Assembly: GCA_902796115.1 (NCBI GenBank)
Contig: CADBNX010000507.1
Span: forward strand, 1 to 6,319
Direction: 5' to 3'
Length of the DNA stretch: 6,319 nt
From: an uncultured Eubacteriales bacterium
Lineage (GTDB): Bacteria > Bacillota > Clostridia > Christensenellales > Aristaeellaceae
Every line of letters begins with the position of its first letter. Within the stretch, counting starts at the first letter, position 1. The notes under the pieces were generated by a model, which was given only the letters and a program-made list of their open reading frames with translations, was not told where the DNA came from and did no database searches. Positions 1 through 6,210 of the stretch are shown here, piece after piece. The position numbers were made by a program, and so were the translations under genes.

Positions 1-976
1 CATCCCGCTTGTTCACAACGTACTCAAAACCGAAATCGACGATCGGAACAGGCTGCGTTTTATACGTTTTACGGCAAAGCAAATCGCTGATTATGAATCG
101 GATGGCAAATGGTATCCCACTCGCTGCCGTGCAAGCGCGAACGTAACGTTGGAATTCCTCAGCGACGCGGAATGGTTCGGATTTGAGTACGATGTTCAGT
201 CCGGTTCATCCCAGTCGTTTTACGGGTTTGATTTGTTCGTGGACGGGGTCCTTGAAGATTCAGCCCTGATTGAGGGCTTTGCTTCATCGGCGATTGTATT
301 TAATCTGCCGAAGGGCACGCACAGAATCACGATGTTTTTTCCCTGGTCGGCCGAAGTGATGCTGAAAAGCATGTCCTTCTCTGAAAACTCTTTCATAAAG
401 CCCGTGCCTGCAAAAAAACTGCGGATCCTGACGATCGGTGATTCCATCACCCAGGGATATATTGCGAAACACCCCGGTTTCTGCTGGGTGGGGAAGATGA
501 CGAGGGAGCTGGATGCGGAAGTGCTGAACCTGGGTGTCGGAGGCTGCGGCTTTCTGCCAAACACCCTGAAGGAACCGATCGACTGGAAAACCGACTTCAT
601 CATCTTATCCTACGGAAGCAACGATTTCAGCCGCGAAACAGATCAAGACAGCTTTTCACGGCACGTATCGGCGTATATGTCAAAACTTGTGAAAGAATTC
701 CCGGATACTCCGATCCTGCAGATCCCCCCGATTGTCCGATACGATCCGGCACATCTGTACCGGGAGAAAAGCAAAGGGTATAATCTTGAGGACGCATGTC
801 GGATCATCCGGGATATCGCGGCCTCCTACCCGCAGGTTACGGTGATGGAAAATATCAGCTATCCGCACGTACTTGATTTTTTTGCCGCAGATCAGATGCA
901 TCCCAATGATCTGGGCTTTCAGTTATACGGGGAAGCCGTGATTCAGGCGGTAAAAGCGAAACTGTCGCACAGGTGA
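1..976 (+). CDS. SGNH/GDSL-family esterase or deacetylase, 5' end missing
   Basis: Probable secreted or cytoplasmic ester hydrolase, perhaps a carbohydrate deacetylase. The reading frame is open from base 2 with no stop, so the gene starts upstream; 324 residues are visible. The TTG at 149 is internal. About 140 visible residues come first and look like a beta-rich accessory domain (short strands, many aromatic residues), as in the two-domain SGNH hydrolases with an N-terminal jelly-roll. The SGNH domain follows. Block I is GDSITQG with the nucleophile serine at codon 443-445. Block II is the glycine-rich GVGGCG. Block III is GSND with the oxyanion-hole Asn. Block V is DQMHPND, with catalytic Asp and His (His codon 899-901). 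All four blocks are intact, so the enzyme should be active. The substrate cannot be read from the sequence. No signal peptide can be judged because the N-terminus is missing. It converges on the ABC importer genes and is probably unrelated to them. Confidence 0.9.
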   Translation, partial: IPLVHNVLKTEIDDRNRLRFIRFTAKQIADYESDGKWYPTRCRASANVTLEFLSDAEWFGFEYDVQSGSSQSFYGFDLFVDGVLEDSALIEGFASSAIVFNLPKGTHRITMFFPWSAEVMLKSMSFSENSFIKPVPAKKLRILTIGDSITQGYIAKHPGFCWVGKMTRELDAEVLNLGVGGCGFLPNTLKEPIDWKTDFIILSYGSNDFSRETDQDSFSRHVSAYMSKLVKEFPDTPILQIPPIVRYDPAHLYREKSKGYNLEDACRIIRDIAASYPQVTVMENISYPHVLDFFAADQMHPNDLGFQLYGEAVIQAVKAKLSHR

Positions 977-992
977 GTTTTTCCTGTATATG

Positions 993-1035
993 AAAAGCAG
1001 CCTGAGAAGTCAAATGAATCCAGGGCTGCTTTTTT
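993..1035 (+). terminator. Rho-independent terminator between convergent genes, possibly bidirectional
   Basis: A perfect 10-bp stem (AAAAGCAGCC at 993-1002 with GGCTGCTTTT at 1024-1033) encloses a 21-nt loop and is followed by a run of six T (1030-1035). It sits 16 nt after the esterase stop codon. Read on the minus strand the same hairpin ends in four T, and it lies 24-66 nt beyond the ATPase stop codon, so it may also end the importer transcript. The loop is long for a classical terminator, but no other candidate exists in the 82-nt gap. Confidence 0.8.
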
Positions 1036-1058
1036 GTATTTGGTATTGTTATGTGCGG

Positions 1059-1796
1059 CTACAGTACCTTTTGCAGGAAACTGATCAGTCTGGGGCTCTC
1101 CGGATGTTCGAACAGCTGATGGCTGGGTTTATCCTCTTCAATATGACCGCTTTCCAGAAACAGCGTCCTGCTGCTTACTTCGCGCGCAAAACGCATTTCA
1201 TGCGTTACGACGATCATTGTCATGCCGGATTCCGCCAGCGCCTTCATTACGTCCAGCACCTCACCGATCATTTCCGGATCCAGCGCGCTGGTGGGTTCAT
1301 CAAACAGCATGACTTCCGGTTCCATCATCAGTGCGCGTACGATAGCGATGCGCTGCTTCTGCCCGCCGCTCAGCTGACTGGGATAGCTGCTGATCTTGTC
1401 AATGAGCCCGACTCTTTTCAGAAGACCGCGTGCTTTTTCCTCAGCCTGCTCCTGCGGCATTTTTTTGATCTTGATCGGAGCGGCTGTCAGATTGCGCATG
1501 ACGTTCATGTTTTCGAAAAGATTGAACTGCTGGAAGACCATCCCCATTTTCTGACGGTGTGCGTTGATATCGGTTTTCTTATCACAGATATCCACTCCGT
1601 CGAAGAGGATCTGTCCCGAGGTAGGGGTTTCAAGCAGATTCAGGCACCGCAAAAACGTGCTTTTTCCGCCGCCGGAAGGACCGATGATACTGACGACTTC
1701 TCCGGCATGGAAAGAAACGGTTATATTGTCAAGTACGGTCAGTCTGCCGAATTGTTTTGTCAGGTTTTTTACCTGAATCATCTCATTTCCGGCCAC
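1059..1796 (-). CDS. Polar amino-acid ABC transporter, ATP-binding protein (GlnQ/HisP/ArtM type)
   Basis: Cytoplasmic ATPase, 245 residues, that would power the importer formed with the two genes before it. Seen in order: Walker [10 protein letters not shown] (39-47), Q-loop glutamine in VFQQFNLF (about 89), ABC signature LSGGQ (142-146), Walker B VMLFDE with the catalytic Glu at 167, D-loop SALD (170-173) and switch His at 199 (VTHEM). Length and the signature region fit the PAAT family subunit that acts as a homodimer. The start is GTG at 1796: an AGGAGG box (1804-1809) lies exactly 7 nt before it. An in-frame ATG at 1781 (MIQVKNL) matches where many relatives begin but has no comparable box. 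The GTG start makes the gene overlap the permease gene by 14 nt, which suggests translational coupling. Substrate specificity is not set by this subunit. Confidence 0.95.
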   Translation of the reverse strand: MAGNEMIQVKNLTKQFGRLTVLDNITVSFHAGEVVSIIGPSGGGKSTFLRCLNLLETPTSGQILFDGVDICDKKTDINAHRQKMGMVFQQFNLFENMNVMRNLTAAPIKIKKMPQEQAEEKARGLLKRVGLIDKISSYPSQLSGGQKQRIAIVRALMMEPEVMLFDEPTSALDPEMIGEVLDVMKALAESGMTMIVVTHEMRFAREVSSRTLFLESGHIEEDKPSHQLFEHPESPRLISFLQKVL

Positions 1797-2478
1797 GGCG
1801 CAGCCTCCTCTCCATCGCCGAGATCAGTCTGCCGCCGATAAAGGTCATGATAAAATAGATCATCGCGGCGATAAACAGGCATTCCAGCGTTTTATAATTC
1901 TTTGCTTTTACACCGTTGGTGCGGTACATCAGATCGGCGATGCCGATCACGGATACGATGGAGCTTTCCTTGATGACCGTAACAAACTCATTGCCCAGGG
2001 CAGGCAGAATGTTTCGGATCGCCTGCGGCAGAACGACCAGGAGCATCGCCTGACTTTTTTTGAAGCCGAGAGAACGTGCGGCCTCCATCTGGCCGATATC
2101 GACTGCCTGGATCCCGCTCCGGATGACCTCGGCCACATAGGCGCAGCTGTTCAGACTCATGGCCACGATACCGGCCGCGAAACGCTGAAAGTTCTCAATA
2201 AAGGGAACATCCGGAAAGGTTACACCGATCATGGGAAGTCCGTAAAAAATGAACATCAGCTGCACCATCAGCGGTGTGCCGCGGAAAAACTCGATGTAGG
2301 CAGTGGCAAGCCATTTCAGGGGCTTGAAATTGCTCAGTCTGGCCATTGCCATCAGGATGCCCAGGAGCGTACCGATGAAAACGGAAAAAAAGGCGATGAT
2401 CAGGGTGTTTTGTACGCCTTCAAGAAAAAAACGGTAGTATTTTTCAATCGTCAGGCAGACATTGGCAAAGAAAGTCAT
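1783..2478 (-). CDS. Polar amino-acid ABC transporter permease (HisMQ/GlnP family)
   Basis: Inner-membrane subunit, 231 residues, of the amino-acid importer. It has the family's features: a TM helix at about 22-45, the motif [17 protein letters not shown] (66-82), a helix near 100-120, the cytoplasmic EAA loop EAARSLGF...LP (132-151) that contacts the ATPase, and a last helix near 200-217 before a basic tail (RRLRRGRK). Only one permease gene is present, so a homodimer is expected. The frame is open back to 2529, but the ATG at 2478 is chosen because GGGAGG (2485-2490) sits 6 nt before it. The longer start would also read through one arm of the intercistronic hairpin and give an atypical N-terminus (RPFSVSRHCLFCGRKR). 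The end overlaps the ATPase gene by 14 nt; the upstream binding-protein gene ends 73 nt away. Confidence 0.93.
   Translation of the reverse strand: MTFFANVCLTIEKYYRFFLEGVQNTLIIAFFSVFIGTLLGILMAMARLSNFKPLKWLATAYIEFFRGTPLMVQLMFIFYGLPMIGVTFPDVPFIENFQRFAAGIVAMSLNSCAYVAEVIRSGIQAVDIGQMEAARSLGFKKSQAMLLVVLPQAIRNILPALGNEFVTVIKESSIVSVIGIADLMYRTNGVKAKNYKTLECLFIAAMIYFIMTFIGGRLISAMERRLRRGRK
1804..1809 (-). promoter_or_regulatory. Ribosome binding site deciding the GTG start of the ATPase gene
   Basis: The minus strand reads AGGAGG followed by 7 nt and GTG (1796). It lies inside the permease gene's 3' end. It is the reason for choosing GTG over the ATG 15 nt downstream. Confidence 0.75.
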
Positions 2479-2484
2479 GCGTTT

Positions 2485-2490
2485 CCTCCC
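2485..2490 (-). promoter_or_regulatory. Ribosome binding site deciding the ATG start of the permease gene
   Basis: The minus strand reads GGGAGG, then AAACGC, then ATG (2478). It lies 10 nt after the intercistronic hairpin, so the hairpin leaves the site accessible. Confidence 0.75.
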
Positions 2491-2500
2491 GCAGAACAGG

Positions 2501-2536
2501 CAATGCCGTGAAACCGAAAACGGTCTCACGGCATTG
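2501..2536 (-). other. Strong intercistronic RNA hairpin between binding-protein and permease genes
   Basis: The arms 2501-2516 and 2521-2536 form a 16-bp stem around a 4-nt loop. In minus-strand RNA every position pairs: 15 Watson-Crick pairs and one G-U wobble, with a UUUU loop. On the + strand the same position is an A-C mismatch, so the structure fits the minus-strand transcript better. No U-run follows, so it is not a classical terminator. It begins 15 nt after the binding-protein stop codon. The likely role, by analogy with hairpins between malE and malF and similar genes, is to protect the upstream message from 3' exonucleases and give more binding protein than permease. Confidence 0.8.
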
Positions 2537-2551
2537 ATCTGGTTTTAGTGC

Positions 2552-3346
2552 TTATTCGCCGGTTTCGCCGGAATCTGCTACGGCGGCATCGTAGGCGGCC
2601 TGATAGCTGCCGTCGCTGACCACTCTGTCGATCACTTCATTGACGGCGGCCACAAAGTCTTCGTTGCCTTTGGCGATAACGGCAGCTTTACCGAAACTGG
2701 CTTCTTCCGCGGTGAACTCGAAGCCGCTTACTTCCAGGGTTCCGTCACTCGACGCAACCATGGCGAGGCCGACGGCGGAGTCTACCACAAAGCCCGCGAT
2801 ATTGCCGTTGACGGTTTCAAGCGCCAGGTTTGGATAGGTTTTGAGTTCAAAGAGGATGCTGTCCGGCAGCGCGGTCTCAACCAGCTGACTCTGCACGGTT
2901 CCCTGCTGGGCACCGACCTGCAGACCGGCCAGGGATTCCTTGGTGCTGTATTTTTCTCCGTTTCCGGCCTTGACGATCAGCAGCTGCGCGCTGGTTTCAT
3001 ACAGGTTCGAAAAATCGATGACCTCGGCACGCTCGTCGGTGCGGGTGAAAGCGGCAATGCCGATATCCACCATGCCGGTCTTGACGGATTCGATGATTCC
3101 GTCAAAGTCCATGTCCTGGATTTTCAGTTCTACGCCAAGGCTCTCGGCAATCTGCTGCGCAAGCCAGATATCGCAGCCGGCGAACTTGGCTTCGTCATCC
3201 AGGTACTCATAGGGGGGATACGTGGCTTCCGTGCCGACGATCATGACACCGGCTTTTTTGATTTTTTCCAGTACGCTTTCAGCGGATGCTCCAAAGGCGC
3301 ACAGTGCCAGAACCAGCACCATCAGGATTGACAAAAATCTTTTCAT
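2552..3346 (-). CDS. Amino-acid ABC transporter substrate-binding protein (SBP_bac_3 family)
   Basis: Exported binding protein, 264 residues, that would capture a polar amino acid and deliver it to the permease. An N-terminal signal peptide is clear: KR, then a hydrophobic core (FLSILMVLVLALCAF), then GASA with probable cleavage before ESVLEK at residue 23. Family 3 features follow: YPPYEY (43-48), a FAGCDIWLAQQIAESLG segment (55-71), DFDGIIESVKTGMVDIG (80-96), TRTDERAEVIDFS (101-113) with the Arg (106) expected to hold the ligand carboxylate, GAQQGT (145-150), and VVDSAV with an Asp (189) expected to hold the amino group. These fit an alpha-amino-acid ligand but do not name it. The ATG at 3346 is chosen because GGAGG lies 8 nt before it; a TTG at 3361 overlaps that site and is not credible. 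The cysteine at 16 sits in LALC, which is not a normal lipobox. Confidence 0.94.
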   Translation of the reverse strand: MKRFLSILMVLVLALCAFGASAESVLEKIKKAGVMIVGTEATYPPYEYLDDEAKFAGCDIWLAQQIAESLGVELKIQDMDFDGIIESVKTGMVDIGIAAFTRTDERAEVIDFSNLYETSAQLLIVKAGNGEKYSTKESLAGLQVGAQQGTVQSQLVETALPDSILFELKTYPNLALETVNGNIAGFVVDSAVGLAMVASSDGTLEVSGFEFTAEEASFGKAAVIAKGNEDFVAAVNEVIDRVVSDGSYQAAYDAAVADSGETGE

Positions 3347-3354
3347 CGTGTTGA

Positions 3355-3359
3355 CCTCC
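3355..3359 (-). promoter_or_regulatory. Ribosome binding site deciding the ATG start of the binding-protein gene
   Basis: The minus strand reads GGAGG, then 8 nt (TCAACACG), then ATG at 3346. A longer frame starting at TTG 3361 would begin on this site itself and is rejected for that reason. Confidence 0.75.
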
Positions 3360-3386
3360 AATTAACATAATCTGTGTGCATACATA

Positions 3387-3414
3387 ATTATACACGCCTA
3401 TGCGGCTCTGTCAA
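3387..3414 (-). promoter_or_regulatory. Consensus SigA/sigma-70 promoter of the amino-acid importer operon
   Basis: Minus strand: TTGACA (3409-3414), a 16-bp spacer, and TATAAT (3387-3392). Both hexamers match consensus exactly. Transcription should begin near 3380, giving a leader of about 33 nt. An imperfect inverted repeat at 3376-3395 (GTGTATA facing TATGCAC, one mismatch) covers the -10 box and could be an operator. No strong terminator is visible between this promoter and the aminotransferase stop codon at 3453, so read-through from upstream is possible. Confidence 0.85.
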
Positions 3415-3452
3415 GCGTTTTATGCGCAGATGCCGTAAAATTTATTCATGCT

Positions 3453-4616
3453 TTATGCATCATTTGTATGTATACGAAGTTTTTCCATCCGGTTTACGGC
3501 CTCATCAAGCCTGCTGATGGGCACGGTGGCGGCAATCCGAAAATGCCCTTTTCCGGCTTTGCCGAATGCGCTGCCCGGTGAAACCAGAATATGCGCTTCG
3601 TCCAGCAGGAAACGGCAGAATTCCGTATCTGTGAGGCCGGTTTTTTCGATGCCGGGGAAAAGGTAAAAAGTGCCGCGCGGGCGGTAAAGGGTGATCCAGG
3701 GAATATTCTCCAATCTGTCAGCGGTGTAATACACACGCTGCCGGTATTGCGCGATGTATTGACGGGCCACATCTTCCCGGATGGAAAGCGCGTGAAGAGC
3801 GGCACGCTGGGAAACGGAAGGCGCGGTATAGGTCATGCCGTTGTTCACGTACTGAAACACGCGGATAAGCTCCGGATGCGCGATGATGCATCCCACCCGC
3901 CAGCCTGTCATCATAAAGTTTTTGCTGAAGCTGTTGAGCGTGACCGTACGCTCCCGCATTCCCGGCAGTGTGCGCAGCGGAATGAATTCACCGTCATACA
4001 GGTAACGGGTATAAATTTCATCCGCAATGACCAGAAGATCATACTCACGCGCGATACGGGCAATCATCTCAAGTGTTTTTCTGTCCCAGGCCGCGCCTGT
4101 GGGATTGCAGGGCGTATTGAGGATCAGCGCGCGGGTGCGAGGGGTGATGGTGCGGCGCAGGTCTTCCTCTCCCGGCAGGAAACTGTTCTGCGCGATGGTT
4201 TCAACTTCCCGGCACGCACCGCCCGCCATTTCGATCTGCTGCCGGTATACGGCAAAATAAGGACCGAAAACGATCACCTCGTCCCCAGGGTTCAGCAGAC
4301 CCAGCAGGACCTGGGTCATGCCCATGCAGCTGGAAGCAGTGATCAGAACCTCGGCGGGGGAGACCGGTTCACCGAAGTCTTCCTGCCAGGCGGCACATAT
4401 GGCTTCGATCAGCTGCGGATCCCCTTTGGGATCGCCGTAATGGGTATAGCCCGCACACGCGTCCCTGTATGCGGCGTCAATAATGCGCCTGTCCGTAGTG
4501 AAATCGGTATCGCCGATACTCAGATCAATGATATCGTCATAGCGGCGCAGGGCTTCGGTATCCAGGGAAAGGCCTGCCTGTACATTCTGAAATCGTTTTG
4601 CGATATACTGCCTCAT
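3453..4616 (-). CDS. PLP-dependent class I/II aminotransferase
   Basis: Cytoplasmic fold-type I aminotransferase, 387 residues, full length for the family. Seen: NTPCNPTG with the cofactor-binding Asn (171), ADEIYTRYLYDG with Asp 199 (pyridine nitrogen) and Tyr 202, SFSKNFMMTGWRVG with the Schiff-base Lys 232 and phosphate-binding Arg 240, and HFRIA with Arg 360, the expected alpha-carboxylate contact. The segment GTFYLFPGI (315-323) and the overall pattern resemble the aspartate/aromatic aminotransferases of subgroup I-gamma. The true amino donor cannot be read from the sequence. The ATG overlaps the stop of the LarA-family gene by 4 nt (ATGA), and an AGGAGG box (4624-4629) lies 7 nt before it, so the two proteins are translationally coupled. 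The importer gene begins 106 nt downstream. I infer that it handles the amino acid taken up by that importer, or a 2-oxo acid linked to the racemase. Confidence 0.93.
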   Translation of the reverse strand: MRQYIAKRFQNVQAGLSLDTEALRRYDDIIDLSIGDTDFTTDRRIIDAAYRDACAGYTHYGDPKGDPQLIEAICAAWQEDFGEPVSPAEVLITASSCMGMTQVLLGLLNPGDEVIVFGPYFAVYRQQIEMAGGACREVETIAQNSFLPGEEDLRRTITPRTRALILNTPCNPTGAAWDRKTLEMIARIAREYDLLVIADEIYTRYLYDGEFIPLRTLPGMRERTVTLNSFSKNFMMTGWRVGCIIAHPELIRVFQYVNNGMTYTAPSVSQRAALHALSIREDVARQYIAQYRQRVYYTADRLENIPWITLYRPRGTFYLFPGIEKTGLTDTEFCRFLLDEAHILVSPGSAFGKAGKGHFRIAATVPISRLDEAVNRMEKLRIHTNDA

Positions 4617-5899
4617 TCGGTTTCCTCCTGCCGCACAACGGGAATCACGGTGCTTGCGTTCCCGACCACATACAGGGTTTTGTTCCGCAGATCCGCGGCT
4701 TTGAGCAGATCATCCATATTGCCGAACGCCCGAATCCCCATCGGCGCAAGCGTTTCGGACGGGATCGACGTAAGCATGAAAATCCGGTATCGCTGCGCCT
4801 GCTCGCAGTTCAGGAAAAAGATGTAGCCGGGAACCGTGAAATGACTGCGCAGCCTATCCTCCATGGTGCCGTCCTGCAGGTTTTTGATCCAGTCGAAGTA
4901 CTCCGCGGGACCGCCGCCTTCCCGTGCTTCGATGATCAGGATCAGCGTGCCGCCTTCCCTGAGGGCACTTTCCACATTATCGATGGATTTGGTGCCCTGA
5001 TACAGGGACATATCCTTGGGGTATCCGCCGCAGCTTGCGATAACGGCATCCGCTTTGCAGGGAACGGGCACCCGGTAAACGGCATCCGCCGTTTCGCATG
5101 CCCGAAGCCAGCTTTTCATGTAGTGGCCGGCATAAATATATGCCAGTTTCATATCGGCGTTCATCACAAGGTTCACCATGAAAAGATTCTTCAGCATCCC
5201 GGCAGCTTCGCACATATCCAGGTGCAGCGGATTATCCTCCAGTCTGCCGTTTCCGATACGGGGATTGCTGCGGAATACACGGGGATCCAGTGAGAAAGCG
5301 TGATTGTGCCGGATGGTATCCGATCCGCTGACGCCGGGCAGGATGCTTTTGCGTCCTCCGCCGAAACCTGCCATCACATGGTGAACGCAGGCGCCGAGAC
5401 AAATCACCCTGTCGGCATGCGCCGCAGCCGGATTGATGCGTACCGGAGTACCAAAGGAGGTCGTGCCAAGATACACCAGATCATCGGCCGTACAGTCGTG
5501 ATTGATTACCTTCACGGTATCGTATACTTTGTCTGTCACCAAGGTGCGCAGGGTATTTTCATCGCCGCCGGGATGCGTGCCGTTTGCGACCAGAATCGTG
5601 ATGTTTTCCGGTTTCGAACCGCAGTTGGATAAAAGATAGTTCACAAGCGGGGGAATCACTTTGTCCTGCCGCATCCAGTAGCGGCTCATATCGCTGATAA
5701 TGAGGCATATGCTGTTTCCGGGACGTACAAATTCCGACAGCGGCACACAGTCGACAGGATGGTCAAGCGCTTCTGAAAGCACAGCGGGTATATCTTCAAT
5801 CGGAGGGATCGTTTTTCCGTGAAGTACGCCCAGAATATTGGTTTCATCCAGATCGGCGGTTACCGTGCCGTCCCCGTATCGGAAAGAAAAGGTTTTCAT
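4613..5899 (-). CDS. larA: LarA-family nickel-pincer 2-hydroxyacid racemase/epimerase (DUF2088)
   Basis: Cytoplasmic enzyme, 428 residues, close to the 424 of Lactiplantibacillus plantarum lactate racemase. The family uses a nickel-pincer nucleotide (NPN) to invert the C2 carbon of 2-hydroxy acids. Residues that match those of the studied enzyme: DMSR (Asp 70, Arg 73), NGTHPG (His 109, catalytic base), HHVMAGFGGGRKS (His 174 second base, Lys 184 covalent NPN anchor), NHAF (His 200, nickel ligand), and YQGTK (Gln 301, Lys 304). The aromatic Trp 358 of the reference appears replaced, probably by Tyr 359 in VPGYIFF. The core is intact, so activity is expected, but the substrate may differ: the family includes lactate, malate and other hydroxyacid racemases. 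The start ATG at 5899 follows AAGGAG (5909-5914) by 9 nt. No larB, larC or larE cofactor genes are in the window. It is the first gene of the minus-strand group. Confidence 0.9.
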   Translation of the reverse strand: MKTFSFRYGDGTVTADLDETNILGVLHGKTIPPIEDIPAVLSEALDHPVDCVPLSEFVRPGNSICLIISDMSRYWMRQDKVIPPLVNYLLSNCGSKPENITILVANGTHPGGDENTLRTLVTDKVYDTVKVINHDCTADDLVYLGTTSFGTPVRINPAAAHADRVICLGACVHHVMAGFGGGRKSILPGVSGSDTIRHNHAFSLDPRVFRSNPRIGNGRLEDNPLHLDMCEAAGMLKNLFMVNLVMNADMKLAYIYAGHYMKSWLRACETADAVYRVPVPCKADAVIASCGGYPKDMSLYQGTKSIDNVESALREGGTLILIIEAREGGGPAEYFDWIKNLQDGTMEDRLRSHFTVPGYIFFLNCEQAQRYRIFMLTSIPSETLAPMGIRAFGNMDDLLKAADLRNKTLYVVGNASTVIPVVRQEETE

Positions 5900-6014
5900 G
5901 CCGTTTTGCTCCTTTTTCCCGTCTGAAACAGGAAGTTGGCTTTCTCATTACAAGCGAGCAGGAAATACTTTGTGTGTGCGATGAAAAACCCTTCCGGGAT
6001 GTCATCACAATCGA

Positions 6015-6043
6015 ATTATAGCGGATTTCGGATATGGAATCAA
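6015..6043 (-). promoter_or_regulatory. SigA-type promoter of the larA-aminotransferase operon
   Basis: Minus strand: TTGATT (6038-6043), a 17-bp spacer, and a perfect TATAAT (6015-6020). Transcription should start near 6008, leaving a leader of about 108 nt before the larA ATG. The CATG repeats and the ARG-box-like dyad lie directly upstream of the -35 box, the place for an activator or a repressor. Confidence 0.75.
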
Positions 6044-6073
6044 GCTTTGATGATCATGCAGGCTCATGAGGGG

Positions 6074-6089
6074 CATGAATACGATTCAA
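6074..6089. promoter_or_regulatory. ARG-box-like dyad upstream of the larA promoter (tentative)
   Basis: CATGAATACGATTCAA contains a perfect TGAAT-3 nt-ATTCA inverted repeat. The arms match those of ArgR/AhrC boxes (CATGAATA and ATTCAA in the Bacillus form), but the centre is one base shorter than in the known consensus. It lies about 30 bp upstream of the larA -35 box. Function is an inference from similarity only. Confidence 0.3.
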
Positions 6090-6181
6090 CACACAGGTTA
6101 TGCTTGCTAATCATGTTTTAGCCGGTCGGTAAAATCCTCGGTGATGAACAAATGATTGACTGTATAACAACGGATTGATTA

Positions 6182-6210
6182 TTGATTTTTGAAATATCCA
6201 TCATTACAAT
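6182..6210 (+). promoter_or_regulatory. SigA-type promoter of the XRE regulator gene
   Basis: + strand: TTGATT (6182-6187), a 17-bp spacer, and TACAAT (6205-6210). Transcription should start near 6217, about 33 nt before the ATG. The -35 hexamer is identical to that of the divergent larA promoter. Confidence 0.65.

Noticed and set aside
149..976. TTG at 149 as the start of the esterase
   Set aside because: The frame is open to the window edge and the upstream residues continue the same beta-rich domain, so the gene is truncated by the window.
990..1841. Open + strand frame of 283 codons
   Set aside because: It is antisense to the ATPase gene, starts inside the terminator hairpin, and has an unconvincing composition rich in His, Phe and Gln.
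2479..2529. N-terminal extension of the permease
   Set aside because: It would encode an odd basic, Cys-containing segment made from the hairpin arm, while ATG 2478 has a good ribosome binding site.
2501..2536. The strong hairpin as a Rho-independent terminator
   Set aside because: Neither strand has a T-run after the stem, and the permease and ATPase genes downstream have no promoter that I can see.
3415..3452. Terminator after the aminotransferase gene
   Set aside because: Only a weak, mismatched hairpin (TTTTACGGCA with TGCGCATAAAA) is present, without a T-run.
3591..4826. Open + strand frame of 411 codons
   Set aside because: It lies antisense to the aminotransferase and the racemase end, both of which carry intact family motifs. 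The translation shows no recognisable domain, and no ribosome binding site supports it.
4598..5632. Open + strand frames of 231 and 110 codons
   Set aside because: Both are opposite the LarA-family coding region and arise from its codon bias; no motif or start signal supports them.
5900..6008. Riboswitch or leader peptide in the larA leader
   Set aside because: I recognise no conserved riboswitch core, the only hairpin is 3 bp (CCC-GGAA-GGG), and the ATG in the leader has no ribosome binding site.
5936..6121. Possible 61-codon + strand gene in the intergenic region
   Set aside because: It has a TTG start with no ribosome binding site, overlaps the larA promoter, and has no recognisable sequence features.
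6116..6134. TTTTA...TAAAA palindrome as a terminator
   Set aside because: The stem is 7 bp with a bulge and lies in a promoter region with no gene ending nearby; it could be an operator, but nothing specific supports that.
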